From NCBI RefSeq assembly GCF_038050405.1, contig NZ_CP150900.1, positions 3,162,001 through 3,226,000 on the forward strand: a stretch of 64,000 bases of DNA. The letters are read 5' to 3'. The notes under the pieces were generated by a model that searched no databases, was not told the origin of the DNA, and saw nothing but the letters and a program-made list of their open reading frames with translations. The translations under genes were made by a program, and so were the position numbers. This document shows, piece by piece, positions 26,797 through 35,277 of the stretch. The number at the start of each line of letters is the position of its first letter. Positions within the stretch are counted from its first letter, which is position 1. Source of the stretch: Paraburkholderia sp. IMGN_8. Lineage in GTDB: Bacteria > Pseudomonadota > Gammaproteobacteria > Burkholderiales > Burkholderiaceae.

Positions 26797-28280
26797 AGTC
26801 CGCCCTGAATAACCCGGAGAGCCTCGTGCGACGGAGCTTTTAGGCCGAAATGGTGTTGTGAGATTTGCAGGAACCTGGCACATTAACGCGAGAATCCTGC
26901 ATTTTTCGACGAGGTGCAGATGGGCCCGAAGACACCTATGCCGGAACAAGATTTCTTCCGGCATCCGCTGCGCGAACAGATCAACCTGAAGCATCCGCTG
27001 GTGCGGTTGGCCGAGCTGATCAACTGGGAGCGGCTGGGCGCGTTAATGAGCGAGAGCTTCGTGTCGGGCAAAGGTCGACCGGCGAGCTCGCCGCGCCTGA
27101 TTGCGGGGCTGCTGTATTTGCAGCACACATTCGATCTGTCCGACGAAGAGGTCGTCTGGCAATGGGTGGAGAACCCGTACTGGCAGGTGTTCACCGGTGA
27201 GACCTATTTGCAGACCGAACCGCCGATCGACCCGTCGAGCCTGACGCGCTGGCGCAAACGACTGGGCGAAGCCGGCGTTGAAGAGCTGCTGGCCGAGACG
27301 ATCGAGGCGGCCAAACGTGCCGGTGTGATCAAGGCCGCGAGCGTGAAGCGGGTGATCGTCGACACCACGGTGATGGAAAAGGCGATCTCCCATCCAACCG
27401 ATTCACGCCTGCTCGAGCGGTGTCGCGAACATCTGGTGAAGGCGGCCGCGCGGCATGGCCTGAAGCTGCGGCAGAACTACAACCGCGAGGCGCCGCGTCT
27501 GGGGCTGCAGATTGGCCGCTACGCTCACGCGAAGCAGTACAAGCGCATGAGGAAAGCACTGCGCACGCTGCGTTCACGCGTTGGACGGGTGATGCGCGAT
27601 GTGGAGCGACAGGTCGCCCAGGTGGCAGACCCCGGCCGTGCTGCATTGATGGAGCTGATTGGCCGCACGAAGCGCATCCTGGCGCAGAAGCCGAAGGACA
27701 AGAACAAGCTGTACGCGCTGCATGCGCCGGAAGTCGAGTGTCTGGCCAAAGGCAAGGCGCGCAAGCCATACGAATTCGGCGTGAAGGTGTCGATCACGAC
27801 GACTCACAGGGAAGGACTGGTAGTTGGCATGCGCTCGATGCCGGGCAATCCGTATGACGGTCATACGCTGGCTGAAGCGCTGGAGCAGGCGGCAATCCTG
27901 AGCGACGTCACGCCGGAAGTCGCCATCGTCGACCGTGGATACAAGGGTGTCGCCGTCGACGGCGTGAAGATCTACCACCCGGGCCTGCGGCGGGGTATCA
28001 CACGCGGACTACGCGCGATGATCAGACGGCGCAGCGCAATCGAGCCAGCCATCGGTCACATGAAGACAGACGGAAAACTCGATCGGAACTGGCTCAAAGG
28101 TGCGCTGGGCGACGCGATGCACGCGGTGCTGTGCGGCGCTGGCCACAACCTCCGGATGATCCTGAGGAAGCTACGGCTTCTTTGCGTCTTTATTCTGGCT
28201 GCCATGCTTAACCGCCGCAATGCTGCGGTCCCATCGCCGTAACGCCGGTGGTCGGCAAAACGAATTGTTCAGGACGGACT
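26797..28280 (+). mobile_element. IS5-family insertion sequence
   Basis: A 1484-bp element. The left end AGTCCGCCCTGAATAACCCG (26797-26816) and the right end CGAATTGTTCAGGACGGACT (28261-28280) form imperfect inverted repeats with about 16 of 20 positions matching. The tetranucleotide CAGT abuts both ends (26793-26796 and 28281-28284), consistent with a 4-bp target duplication as made by some IS5 members. It carries one intact transposase gene. Confidence 0.75.
26920..28242 (+). CDS. IS5-family transposase
   Basis: The 440-residue product is an apparently full-length DDE transposase. Residues about 10-120 match the N-terminal IS5 domain (GRPASSPRLIAGLLYLQHTF, DPSSLTRWRKRLGE). The catalytic core has VIVDTTVMEKAI (first aspartate), VAIVDRGYKGV (second aspartate) and RSAIEPAIGHMK (glutamate). 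No frameshift is seen, so the element could be active. The start at 26920 is ATG; a GTG lies two codons upstream. Confidence 0.9.
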   Translation: MGPKTPMPEQDFFRHPLREQINLKHPLVRLAELINWERLGALMSESFVSGKGRPASSPRLIAGLLYLQHTFDLSDEEVVWQWVENPYWQVFTGETYLQTEPPIDPSSLTRWRKRLGEAGVEELLAETIEAAKRAGVIKAASVKRVIVDTTVMEKAISHPTDSRLLERCREHLVKAAARHGLKLRQNYNREAPRLGLQIGRYAHAKQYKRMRKALRTLRSRVGRVMRDVERQVAQVADPGRAALMELIGRTKRILAQKPKDKNKLYALHAPEVECLAKGKARKPYEFGVKVSITTTHREGLVVGMRSMPGNPYDGHTLAEALEQAAILSDVTPEVAIVDRGYKGVAVDGVKIYHPGLRRGITRGLRAMIRRRSAIEPAIGHMKTDGKLDRNWLKGALGDAMHAVLCGAGHNLRMILRKLRLLCVFILAAMLNRRNAAVPSP

Positions 28281-28395
28281 CAGTAATGCGAGGCCAGGCG
28301 GGAAAGCGACGACCGTGATAAAGCGATTTTGTTTTCTTCATCGCGCAATCTGACGTGACCACCCCGCCAACGTGACAGAGTCTGGTGCACGATGG

Positions 28396-29802
28396 CTATC
28401 CGCTGACCATATCCGCCGACATGTCGGAACGATCGGATGCGATGGACGGATGTGAATCGGGAACATGCACGCGCACGCAGTTGCGACCGGCCCGCTTGGC
28501 GGCATAGAGCGCTTCGTCCGCCATGCCTACCAGCGTCGCCAGTTCGACTGGTTCGTACGACGCGGGAACACAGGCGACGCCGATGCTCACGGTCAGCGTA
28601 GGCGCCGAACCGCCGTCGTGGTTGGCGCCGTCTTCTTCGATCGCCTGCCGCAGCGCTTCGGCGATGACGGCCGCTCGCGCGGAGTCGACCCGCGGCAGCA
28701 CAGCAGCGAACTCTTCGCCGCCATACCGCGCGACGAACTGCCCGGGACGGGAAATATGTTGGCTCAACGTGCGCGCGAGACGGATGAGAAGCCGGTCGCC
28801 CGCCGGATGACCGTAGAGGTCATTGCACGTCTTGAAATGGTCCACGTCGATGAGCATGAGGGACAGCGGTTGCCGCGCGTCACCCCTGTCGTGCAGGACA
28901 AGCGGAAGCGTCTGATCGAAATACCGCCGCGAAAACACGCCGGTGAGGCCGTCGTGAAAGGCCTGCTCCCGTAGCTCCGCATTCAGTGTGATGAGCGTCC
29001 GGTAGAGCTTGCGGACTTCCCACAGCAGGGTGCACAGCAGGATGATGGGCGAAAATGTTGCCATGACGGCGGCAACGAGCCAGCCGACGGTATAGCGGGC
29101 ATGGGTTGCGGTGACGAGCGTATCGTCGACCAGATAGACCAGCAGGGTGATGCATAGCCACAGATCCACCCGGTCGCGCAAGCCTGCGAGGATTACTACC
29201 ACCAGAACCAGCAGCGCCTCCACGCATAGCATCGCGAGAACCGTACTGAAGAAAGCGGTGCGTGTATCGTTGATCACGAGCGCGGGCAGGTGAGGCGCGT
29301 AGCGCGTGATGACTGCACCGAGTCCCGCTGCGACCAACAGCGGTGTTGCGATCGCCGTCGCAACAACCGCCGCTGGCCGGGCGGGACGTTCCTTGCGGTT
29401 GGGGCTGAATCGCGCCGCGGCGACCAGCAGCGGGAAGCCGCCATGAAAGCCGACCCATAGCCATGGCAACGGTTGGGCACCAGGATCCCCAAACACGCCG
29501 GTCATCCCCAGCATGGCGAGGAGTTGCAGCAAGGCGATCGTCAACAGAAAGACGTAGGCGCTGCTCAGCATGACCATGCCGCGCCGGCGTGTCGCGCTAA
29601 ACTGAAGCATCAGCAGGAACGCAGTGACGGCACTGCAGACAAGAATCGTGGTGTACGTGATCGGAAAGACCAGCGGTTGCGGACGCAACGGATGGTTGGC
29701 GAGCGGCAACACGATCAGACCGGTGGCGATGACCAGTGCCGCAAGGCTGCATGCAAACACCACATGTGTGCGTGCAATCGGCTGGGCTGACAAGGACCGC
29801 AT
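28396..29802 (-). CDS. Membrane-bound diguanylate cyclase
   Basis: The 468-residue product has an N-terminal membrane region with seven or eight hydrophobic helices (residues about 10-275, MASE4-like) and a C-terminal GGDEF domain. The active-site loop is YGGEEFAAVL, with DVDHFKTCNDLYGHPAGDRL upstream, so it should make c-di-GMP. There is no RxxD inhibitory site in the usual position. The start MRSLSAQP at 29802 follows AGGGG with 8-base spacing; earlier ATGs exist at 29832 and 29868. It lies between two IS6-type left ends. Confidence 0.87.
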   Translation of the reverse strand: MRSLSAQPIARTHVVFACSLAALVIATGLIVLPLANHPLRPQPLVFPITYTTILVCSAVTAFLLMLQFSATRRRGMVMLSSAYVFLLTIALLQLLAMLGMTGVFGDPGAQPLPWLWVGFHGGFPLLVAAARFSPNRKERPARPAAVVATAIATPLLVAAGLGAVITRYAPHLPALVINDTRTAFFSTVLAMLCVEALLVLVVVILAGLRDRVDLWLCITLLVYLVDDTLVTATHARYTVGWLVAAVMATFSPIILLCTLLWEVRKLYRTLITLNAELREQAFHDGLTGVFSRRYFDQTLPLVLHDRGDARQPLSLMLIDVDHFKTCNDLYGHPAGDRLLIRLARTLSQHISRPGQFVARYGGEEFAAVLPRVDSARAAVIAEALRQAIEEDGANHDGGSAPTLTVSIGVACVPASYEPVELATLVGMADEALYAAKRAGRNCVRVHVPDSHPSIASDRSDMSADMVSG

Positions 29803-30304
29803 GGAGGATGCCCCTAAATATCGCGCCTGCATAGCCGTGTCACGGTTTGCAAAGGCGCCGGGGATCACCGGCGCAGTAGGCCGCCGCCGGAATGGTTGAA
29901 GCAGTGATTGCCCCGAGGATCACCGCCAACATCTTCGTCGAGTGCTTCTTTCGCGCGGTTTGTCGTCACGCCGCGATCGATCGTGATAGGTGCTTTGACG
30001 GCACAGCTGCGTGGATTCCCGCTTTGGCCCGAAGACAACGCAACAGGCGGTTGGCGCCGCCATGGCGGCTCGGAACGTGGGATTATGACGCACGGGGCGT
30101 CGCGTGACGATCTTTATATCGCAGCGCTTCTTGCGATTTTAACACCGGAGAAAATCACGCCATAAATGTTTAACAATGGTTGCAATGAAAGGATATTGCT
30201 TTTCTCGCGCCATCCGTGGCAACGTTAATCGCTTGCCCTTGAGAACGCAGCTATTCATCATATCAACAGGACACAGCCTTTATTCTCTGTCTCATATTGC
30301 AAAC
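29803..30304. other. AT-richer intergenic region before the second IS6 end
   Basis: No gene is seen in this 502-bp stretch. The last 200 bases are clearly AT-richer than the flanks (for example TAAATGTTTAACAATGG near 30165) and may hold the promoter of the cyclase gene or be imported DNA. Confidence 0.4.
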
Positions 30305-30487
30305 GGCTCTGTCACGTTGGCGGGGTGGTCACGTCAGATTGCGCGATGAAGAAAACAAATTCGCTTTATCACGGTCATCGTTTTCCCGCCGCAGTCATCA
30401 GCTGCGCCGTGCGCTGGTATTTCCGGTTCCAGCTCAGCCTTCGTGACATCGAAGATTTACTGTTCGAGCGCGGTGTGATTGTCTGTT
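30305..30487 (+). pseudogene. 5' fragment of an IS6-family transposase with its left end
   Basis: GGCTCTGTCA starts at 30305, the same terminal sequence as in the nested remnant. ATG 30346 opens MKKTNSLYHGHRFPA, then VRWYFRFQLSLRDIEDLLFE and RGVIVCY, the N terminus of an IS6-family transposase. At about 30487 homology ends and the repeat-like CCCCGAAGGAAGTCCCC follows. The DDE core is missing. The first 70 bases are nearly identical to the inverse of 28300-28382. Confidence 0.8.
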
Positions 30488-30709
30488 ACGCCCCGAAGGA
30501 AGTCCCCTTTGGGGGACGACACGGTTCGGCACGAGGGAGAGCCTTGGACGGGAGCACTCGTCCACGACGACGTGGGGAGCTGAGCGCTAGAGCATAGGGA
30601 CGTGGCCACACGGCCACGTTTCAGGTTGGCGATGGGCCTGTTGGCGTGAGGCAGGTTCATCGCAGGAGATTGGGGTGGGTCGTGAAGACCGGGAAGAAAT
30701 GGCTTCAGC
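30488..30709. repeat. Structured non-coding segment joined to the IS6 fragment
   Basis: It starts with CCCCGAAGGAAGTCCCCTTT and GGGGGACG, related to the loop insertion in repeat copy 3. It also contains the perfect hairpin ACGTGGCC-ACAC-GGCCACGT at about 30600-30620. I see no coding signature on either strand. Confidence 0.45.
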
Positions 30710-31012
30710 TTAAGCGCATTGCCCGACCGGCTTGCACACCGGCGGCCGCGCCATTACAGCAACCTCAACCTGAGTGTGCGTCAGCGCGGACAGCACCGTG
30801 TGATCATGAAAGCGGAACGAGCAAAGTATCTGCGAAACAGAGGCGAGCCTCGCGATCTCTTTGAGCGAAAGCGCGACCAGAACGTCGGCCACCTCCGACG
30901 ACACGCCGAGACTGCTCATGCCCGAGGCTTTGTCTTCCACGAGCAGGCGCTGGATCAGGAGAAGATAGGAGAGGTTCATCTCGTGTATCAAGCGGTGTGT
31001 GTCGTGCTCCAT
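30710..31012 (-). CDS. flhD: FlhD-like flagellar master regulator (orphan)
   Basis: A 100-residue protein starting MEHDTHRLIHEMNLSYLLLI, which resembles the FlhD N-terminal helix (xxINLSYLLLAQRLI in E. coli). DKASGMSSLGVSSEVADVLV and VSQILCSFRFHD follow as in FlhD. FlhD acts in a complex with FlhC to switch on flagellar class II genes. No flhC follows, and the neighbours are IS remnants and small ORFs. GGGAGG precedes the start at 31012; the frame is open to 31342 but that part is not FlhD-like. It may be functional as a partner of an FlhC elsewhere, or a relic. Confidence 0.82.
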   Translation of the reverse strand: MEHDTHRLIHEMNLSYLLLIQRLLVEDKASGMSSLGVSSEVADVLVALSLKEIARLASVSQILCSFRFHDHTVLSALTHTQVEVAVMARPPVCKPVGQCA

Positions 31013-31731
31013 TTCTACCACCTCCCGTGATACCGGCCGGATCGTCTCTGCTGTGAAGGCACGGCGCAGCGTACAGACGCAACAACTGTCGCCGTACGTG
31101 GATACTAGACACGCCGTGGGCGCCTCGCCATCAGGACTCCCAGAAATTGCGTTAGGCCGATGCGAAAATTTCCGTAAGGAACTCCCTACCCGCGCACTGC
31201 GCTGCCCTGCCGCGTCCCGCCTCGCTTGGCGGACCACAGGCCGGCCCCCGAATACCAGACGTGAGCATAGCCACGATGACATGGCGCGTTTACACAATGC
31301 CCCGGCCGGCGCTTTCAACTGGATGGCTACGCTCGCCCGCATCAGTGAGCTGTTTGACCTCGACCACGAGGCTGCAACATTCAGAGCCAGTGGCCTGCCT
31401 GTGGCCTACCTGTGACCTGCCTGTGCCACCAGCCATAATCCGGCTCGCGGCCGGCACTCGGACGCCGGGTGCCGCGGTACCCGACATTGCGTAGGCAATA
31501 GCGATGCGCGGCTCGCGTGCAAGCACGAAAACGATGCCCTGCATGAGCAGGTCGTCGCGGGGAAGCCGGCTAGACGCCAGCGTCCCCCTTCGTCCCGTCA
31601 CGATTTAGTTTGCTTTTCGACAGTATTTAGCGCATGGTGAAATGATCCCGATGTACCTGGCCGCCCTTTTTTCGCATCCGGACAGGCATGATTCCATGAC
31701 GGTCAGTAGCGCTTAAGGAGCGCGCGCCATC
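31013..31731. other. Intergenic region with a possible 44-codon ORF
   Basis: A 719-bp region. An ORF at 31281-31415 (MARLHNAPAGAFNWMATLAR at its start) has no ribosome-binding site. Near 31390-31430 the decamer CCTGCCTGTG and close variants recur. No family was recognised on either strand. Confidence 0.35.
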
Positions 31732-32004
31732 ATGACCATTCCCACCATCGAATACAGAGGGTACGAGCTACGTGCGTACTCTCATCAGGTATTCCCGCTG
31801 CATCGTGCCCCGTATGCCAAAGGTCCGAGGCAGTTCTCATCGATCGTGCGAATCGACACCATACCGTCCAGCGAGGTCAAGGCCCGGCGCTATGCAACGT
31901 TGTTCGACACGGTAAGTCCCACCACCGCGGACGACGCCATCGACCTCGCGGTGCAATACGGCAAAGACATCGTTGATGGCAAGGTTGAGGCGACCGGACT
32001 CTGA
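31732..32004 (+). CDS. Small conserved protein with YRGYE motif
   Basis: A 90-residue soluble protein: IEYRGYELRAYSHQVFPLHR near the start and AIDLAVQYGKDIVDGKVEAT at the end, with alternating strand/helix pattern. It follows an AAGGAGCG stretch near 31720. The N-terminal YRGYE and C-terminal A(I/V)D...G resemble the broken gene at 34494-34731, so both probably belong to one small family. The function is unknown. Confidence 0.6.
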   Translation: MTIPTIEYRGYELRAYSHQVFPLHRAPYAKGPRQFSSIVRIDTIPSSEVKARRYATLFDTVSPTTADDAIDLAVQYGKDIVDGKVEATGL

Positions 32005-32047
32005 CACGCCGAATGCCAGTTAGTCCACAGCTCGAGTGGAGCAGGTC

Positions 32048-32497
32048 ATGCAATATCCGCTTTATGTGCACCGCGACGGCGATACCGGCTTTCGTGCCAG
32101 TTTTCCCGATTTTCCCCGAGCCGCTGCGCGTGGCCATTCGTTCGATGAACTGAAACGCAACGCGCAGGAGGTTGTCGAATTGATGTACGACCGCAGCGAG
32201 CAACTCATACCCGCTCCCACCTGCAGTACGTCGGAATTGCAATCGCTCGACATGGACAATGGCCGTGGGATCTGGATGTTCATCGAGATCAATCTGGCGC
32301 GGGTTACCTCGACAGCCGTGAGCGTTCAATTCAGTCTGCCCCAGAGTCTGCTTCAGCGAGTCGATGCTGCAGCAAAAGAACGTCGCTTGACGCGCTCCAC
32401 GTTCATTACGCTGGCTGTCGTACACGAACTTGAGAACCGAGACGAAGGGCAATTGTCCTGTACGCCGGTTTCCCAGTGGGTGTTCGTGGACGGATGA
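32048..32497 (+). CDS. HicB-like protein
   Basis: A 149-residue protein. Residues 1-55 match the partial RNase-H-like HicB fold (MQYPLYVHRDGDTGFRASFP, then ARGHSFDELKRNAQEVVELM). Residues about 95-140 look like a ribbon-helix-helix DNA-binding domain (VQFSLPQSLLQRVDAAAKER). HicB proteins neutralise the HicA RNase toxin and repress their operon. No HicA-like ORF is adjacent, so this is an orphan antitoxin or regulator. An in-frame start at 32036 exists, but MQYPLY at 32048 matches family starts. Confidence 0.8.
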   Translation: MQYPLYVHRDGDTGFRASFPDFPRAAARGHSFDELKRNAQEVVELMYDRSEQLIPAPTCSTSELQSLDMDNGRGIWMFIEINLARVTSTAVSVQFSLPQSLLQRVDAAAKERRLTRSTFITLAVVHELENRDEGQLSCTPVSQWVFVDG

Positions 32498-32625
32498 CAT
32501 AGCTAGCGCTACGACGGGCGTCAGGAATCAAACCCGAACTTACGATGTGTCGCGTCGTCCCGACTATCGAGGGCGGCGCCAACCGCCTGTTGGCGAACCA
32601 GTTTTTTCCACAGTAGGAGTGCATC

Positions 32626-32832
32626 ATGATCGATGACCAGGTAAATGCCGAAGAACTGGCAGAAAGCAGGAGAAAGAGAGAGGCCGCAGCGAATGCAACG
32701 GATGATGGCATGCCGGCGGCCCCGGAAAATGAAAAGCCAATCGTCGAAGAGACTCAAAACAGAGCGCCGAAGCAATGGGTCAGGCACGCAAGAAAATGGC
32801 TGGGTGCTGGAAGCGGCTTTATGCGACCTTGA
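32626..32832 (+). CDS. Small charged protein, unknown function
   Basis: A 68-residue hydrophilic, acidic-then-basic protein preceded by GTAGGAGTGCATC, a good ribosome-binding site. It is probably disordered or helical (NAEELAESRRKREAAANATD). No family is recognised. A likely terminator follows at 32889-32912. Confidence 0.5.
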   Translation: MIDDQVNAEELAESRRKREAAANATDDGMPAAPENEKPIVEETQNRAPKQWVRHARKWLGAGSGFMRP

Positions 32833-32888
32833 ACGTCGGTGACTCATAAGGAAGATATTGTTCCGCCCTGAGACAGCGGAAGCGGAAG

Positions 32889-32912
32889 AACCGGCGAAGC
32901 GTCGGTTTTTTT
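32889..32912 (+). terminator. Candidate rho-independent terminator
   Basis: AACCG at 32889-32893 pairs with CGGTT at 32903-32907, with an inner GC pair, followed by a run of seven T. It lies 57 bp after the stop of the small charged gene. Confidence 0.5.
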
Positions 32913-33444
32913 CTGTAGCGCGGCATTGTCCCGGCACGAGGGCCCTAACGGGAACTCGGAAGTCAGATCCGCTGGCGCAGGTATGAGAAGAACGGGTACG
33001 GTGCCATATCGCGATCCAGGCGAGGCAGCATGGACTCGACGTGAAGCCGCACGCGTGAAGCCACCCGCGGCTCGTGTGACAAGTTCGGAGCGCCCCACAC
33101 CCTGTACGGTATAGCGCGCAGATATGTCAGCCCGGCCGGTACAGACTTGATCCGTGACACCAAATCAATTCTGCAAGGATCCCGATCTCAAGCGACCAAT
33201 TCGAAAGAGACCCGACGCATCTCGAACGGATCATTCCGTTACTTGTGCACGGAAATCCGCTCGCGCTATCGTACTGGCGGGGTCGTGTTTCGTCGCTATC
33301 GACACGACAGGGTCGGCTTCCCGGTGGAACCAGGCGCGTAACCCGACTGCTTAACGTATTCGATGAAGTCGAGCGCGCATTGATATCAGGCAAGGTCACC
33401 GCCCGACGGCCACCGGAATGAACCGCGCCGCGCTTACGTCTCGG
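32913..33444. other. Degraded coding traces
   Basis: The frame ending TGA near 33418 reads VTRLLNVFDEVERALISGKV, which resembles the C terminus of the 90-residue protein at 31732-32004. The preceding GFPVEPGA is in a different frame. It looks like a frameshifted relative, too damaged to delimit. Confidence 0.35.
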
Positions 33445-33516
33445 TCACAGCGTCTTCAAATCCGGCAACAGGCGCTCGAATTCCCGCTTCATCACGGTGC
33501 AGCACTCGCAGACATG
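33445..33516 (-). pseudogene. C-terminal remnant of a Crp/Fnr-family regulator
   Basis: On the minus strand the frame reads HVCECCTVMKREFERLLPDL then KTL and TGA at 33445-33447. It matches the end of the regulator remnant at 36405-36779 (VCECYGGVKREFDRLLPALK). Only the last two dozen residues survive. Confidence 0.6.
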
Positions 33517-33665
33517 ACTGATGTAGCGGGGGTGCTGCGGTGACGCCACTCAAGACCGCGTAGACGGGTCGGGTCCAATGGTACTGGAGTAGCGGAATGG
33601 GGCCTGCTCACGACGGCGGGCTAAGTGAATTTCCGCCCGTATCGCATCAGATCACCGAGACCATA

Positions 33666-33872
33666 TCACTCCTTTCCCCCACCGTTGATCCCGCTTCCAC
33701 TTCGCCATACCTGCTTTCCCCGCTCGGAGAGCTCGCCGCAACTATGCTCCGCGTCGGCCTCCGTCCCTTCTATCGCCATTTCGCCGCCTGCCTGTTCCTG
33801 TGCCTTTTGCTTCTGCCCGTGCCGCGCTGCCACGGCTTCATCGTGCGACCTACCTGCGTAATTCATGGTCAT
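33666..33872 (-). CDS. Small hydrophilic protein, unknown
   Basis: A 68-residue alanine/glycine/glutamate-rich protein starting MTMNYAGRSHDEAV, with GGAGGAG about 13 bases before the start. It resembles low-complexity stress-type or disordered proteins and has no recognised family. It is the last of three small minus-strand genes (34358, 34097, 33872) that may form one transcript. Confidence 0.5.
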   Translation of the reverse strand: MTMNYAGRSHDEAVAARHGQKQKAQEQAGGEMAIEGTEADAEHSCGELSERGKQVWRSGSGINGGGKE

Positions 33873-33929
33873 TTCGCCAACTCCTCCAAAAAAACAGTCT
33901 TTGCAACCTGCCAATCTGCCCAGCGCGTG

Positions 33930-34097
33930 TCATTTCTGGAGCGACAATCCCAATTGCTTGCGTAGCCTGTCCAATACATGATGTTCACCCATCCAACGGA
34001 TTTCCCGCTTCCGCAGAACGCTGCGCCTGTATCGCCGCAGCGACACGCCGAACATCAGTGCCAACCCGACCGCGATGCCCCACAATGCGTACGTCAT
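33930..34097 (-). CDS. 55-residue single-helix membrane protein
   Basis: ATG at 34097 with AAGGA just upstream opens MTYALWGIAVGLALMFGVSL, one membrane helix, followed by a strongly basic tail (RRYRRSVLRKREIR). The tail should lie in the cytoplasm. The ORF ends at TGA 33930-33932. The topology and ribosome-binding site argue for a real gene. The function is unknown. Confidence 0.5.
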   Translation of the reverse strand: MTYALWGIAVGLALMFGVSLRRYRRSVLRKREIRWMGEHHVLDRLRKQLGLSLQK

Positions 34098-34199
34098 ATC
34101 ATCCTTTTCAATCTGTTCTCGCTTTACATCAGGCGACAGACCGCGCGATAGAGAAATAGCACGCGCGCGCCAGCGCTTCTAAATATCATGTTGAATCAC

Positions 34200-34358
34200 T
34201 CAGTGCTTATGGTGCAGCCAATCGCGAATCGGATGCGTGTCCAGCCAACGGGCAACCGGCGCGTCCCTGTGTTCCCGGCCGTACCGTACCGCGGCAAATA
34301 TCGCGACGCACAGCACCACCACGATCCCCACTACAAAACTGATCATTGACTGGCTCAT
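34200..34358 (-). CDS. 52-residue single-helix membrane protein
   Basis: MSQSMISFVVGIVVVLCVAI begins a single N-terminal membrane helix, followed by a charged, histidine-rich tail (GREHRDAPVARWLDTHPIR). AAAGGAGG precedes ATG 34358. It is similar in design to the 55-residue neighbour. The function is unknown. Confidence 0.6.
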   Translation of the reverse strand: MSQSMISFVVGIVVVLCVAIFAAVRYGREHRDAPVARWLDTHPIRDWLHHKH

Positions 34359-34493
34359 GGCAGCCTCCTTTGAGGTCAGAACCATGCTTATATTTTAGGT
34401 GACCAGAGAAATAGCAGGAGCCATCTTCATTCAACGCTCCTTGTTTCGTGCGAACCTTGTCGCGCAGCTGCATAGTGCGATACAGGTGCGCCG

Positions 34494-34731
34494 CTACTCA
34501 GCGGGTCCAAGGATGACGTCAACAGCGGCCTGGCCGGCGATCTCCGAAACAAGGTAGGCCCCCAGCGGCGCGAAAACGGACCGCCTCGTATCTTGATGCG
34601 CTCGCCGAGCGCCACCACCCCGGGGGCTTGATGGGTCCTTCAATGCGAAACCAGACATCGAACATGTCCGCCGACGTGGGCAGCAGATCCACGTGAATCT
34701 CGAATCCGCGATAATTAACGGTTCGTTGCAT
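34494..34731 (-). pseudogene. Small YRGFE-motif protein with two frameshifts
   Basis: From ATG 34731 (GGAG upstream) the frame reads MQRTVNYRGFEIHVDLLPTS and WFRIEGPIKPPG. It then breaks at the GGGG run near 34619-34622. A second frame gives VVALGERIKIRGGPFSRRW. A third, after the run near 34557-34561, gives AYLVSEIAGQAAVDVILGPA before the stop. Joining the three yields a coherent 78-residue protein related to the one at 31732-32004. Both breaks fit single-base losses in G runs, so real decay or base-calling error cannot be told apart here. Confidence 0.65.
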
Positions 34732-35277
34732 GAAGATCTCCGGTTCCAGCACCGCCGCAAGACGGGCAAATCAATGGGCGGGATGTCTTTCTCGACCATC
34801 GCCCTCAGGCGCACATCGCCCGCATCTCGCGCGGCGGCCGCTGGCGCGAGATCCACGTCAGAAACAATCTGGCTCTTGAGTTTGCCGCAGGTAAGGTCCA
34901 GCAGCGTCACAACCCGAACATGGCATCCGCTTGCCGATGTCATCCGATGAATTCAGTTCATCGCGACGAGCGGTGGAATCAGACTTCGATCCCGAGTGGG
35001 TGACTCCAGGCAAGCGCCGCACGCGCACAGTGAGATTGCGTCAAGGCGCTGACCCTTCGTCGCAGGCGGATTCCTCCAGCGCGAGGTTGACACCCGGCAC
35101 GCAGCGAACCCGTGATCTCGTGGCGCGAGCGCCGATTTGGCCACGTGAGCTGCTGTTTTCGGCCCGCACAAGGCTGTTGTCTGTTGCCTGGCACCGCGAG
35201 TATTCGCCACTATCTGGCAAACGTGTACTGGACGTAGAGCACAATGTCGAACCGCTGGCCCTTAGCTCAAGCGTCGG
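34732..35277. other. Intergenic region without recognised genes
   Basis: A 546-bp stretch with open frames on both strands but no start signals or family features. It separates the broken YRGFE gene from the entericidin gene. Confidence 0.35.

Larger units (their letters stand above)
26709..28382. mobile_element. IS6-family remnant interrupted by an IS5-type element
   Basis: GGCTCTGTCA at 26709-26718 and its inverse TGACAGAGTC at 28373-28382 (one mismatch) look like the two ends of an IS6-type element. Inside the right end, on the minus strand, about 28300-28362 encodes MKKTKSLYHGRRFPA, the start of an IS6-family transposase, after which the frame diverges. Most of the transposase is deleted. 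The IS5-type element lies inside. The flanking octamers do not match, so no target duplication is seen. Confidence 0.65.

Noticed and set aside
31290..31601. 103-codon minus-strand ORF
   Set aside because: It has no start signal or recognisable family, and looks like a GC-rich shadow.
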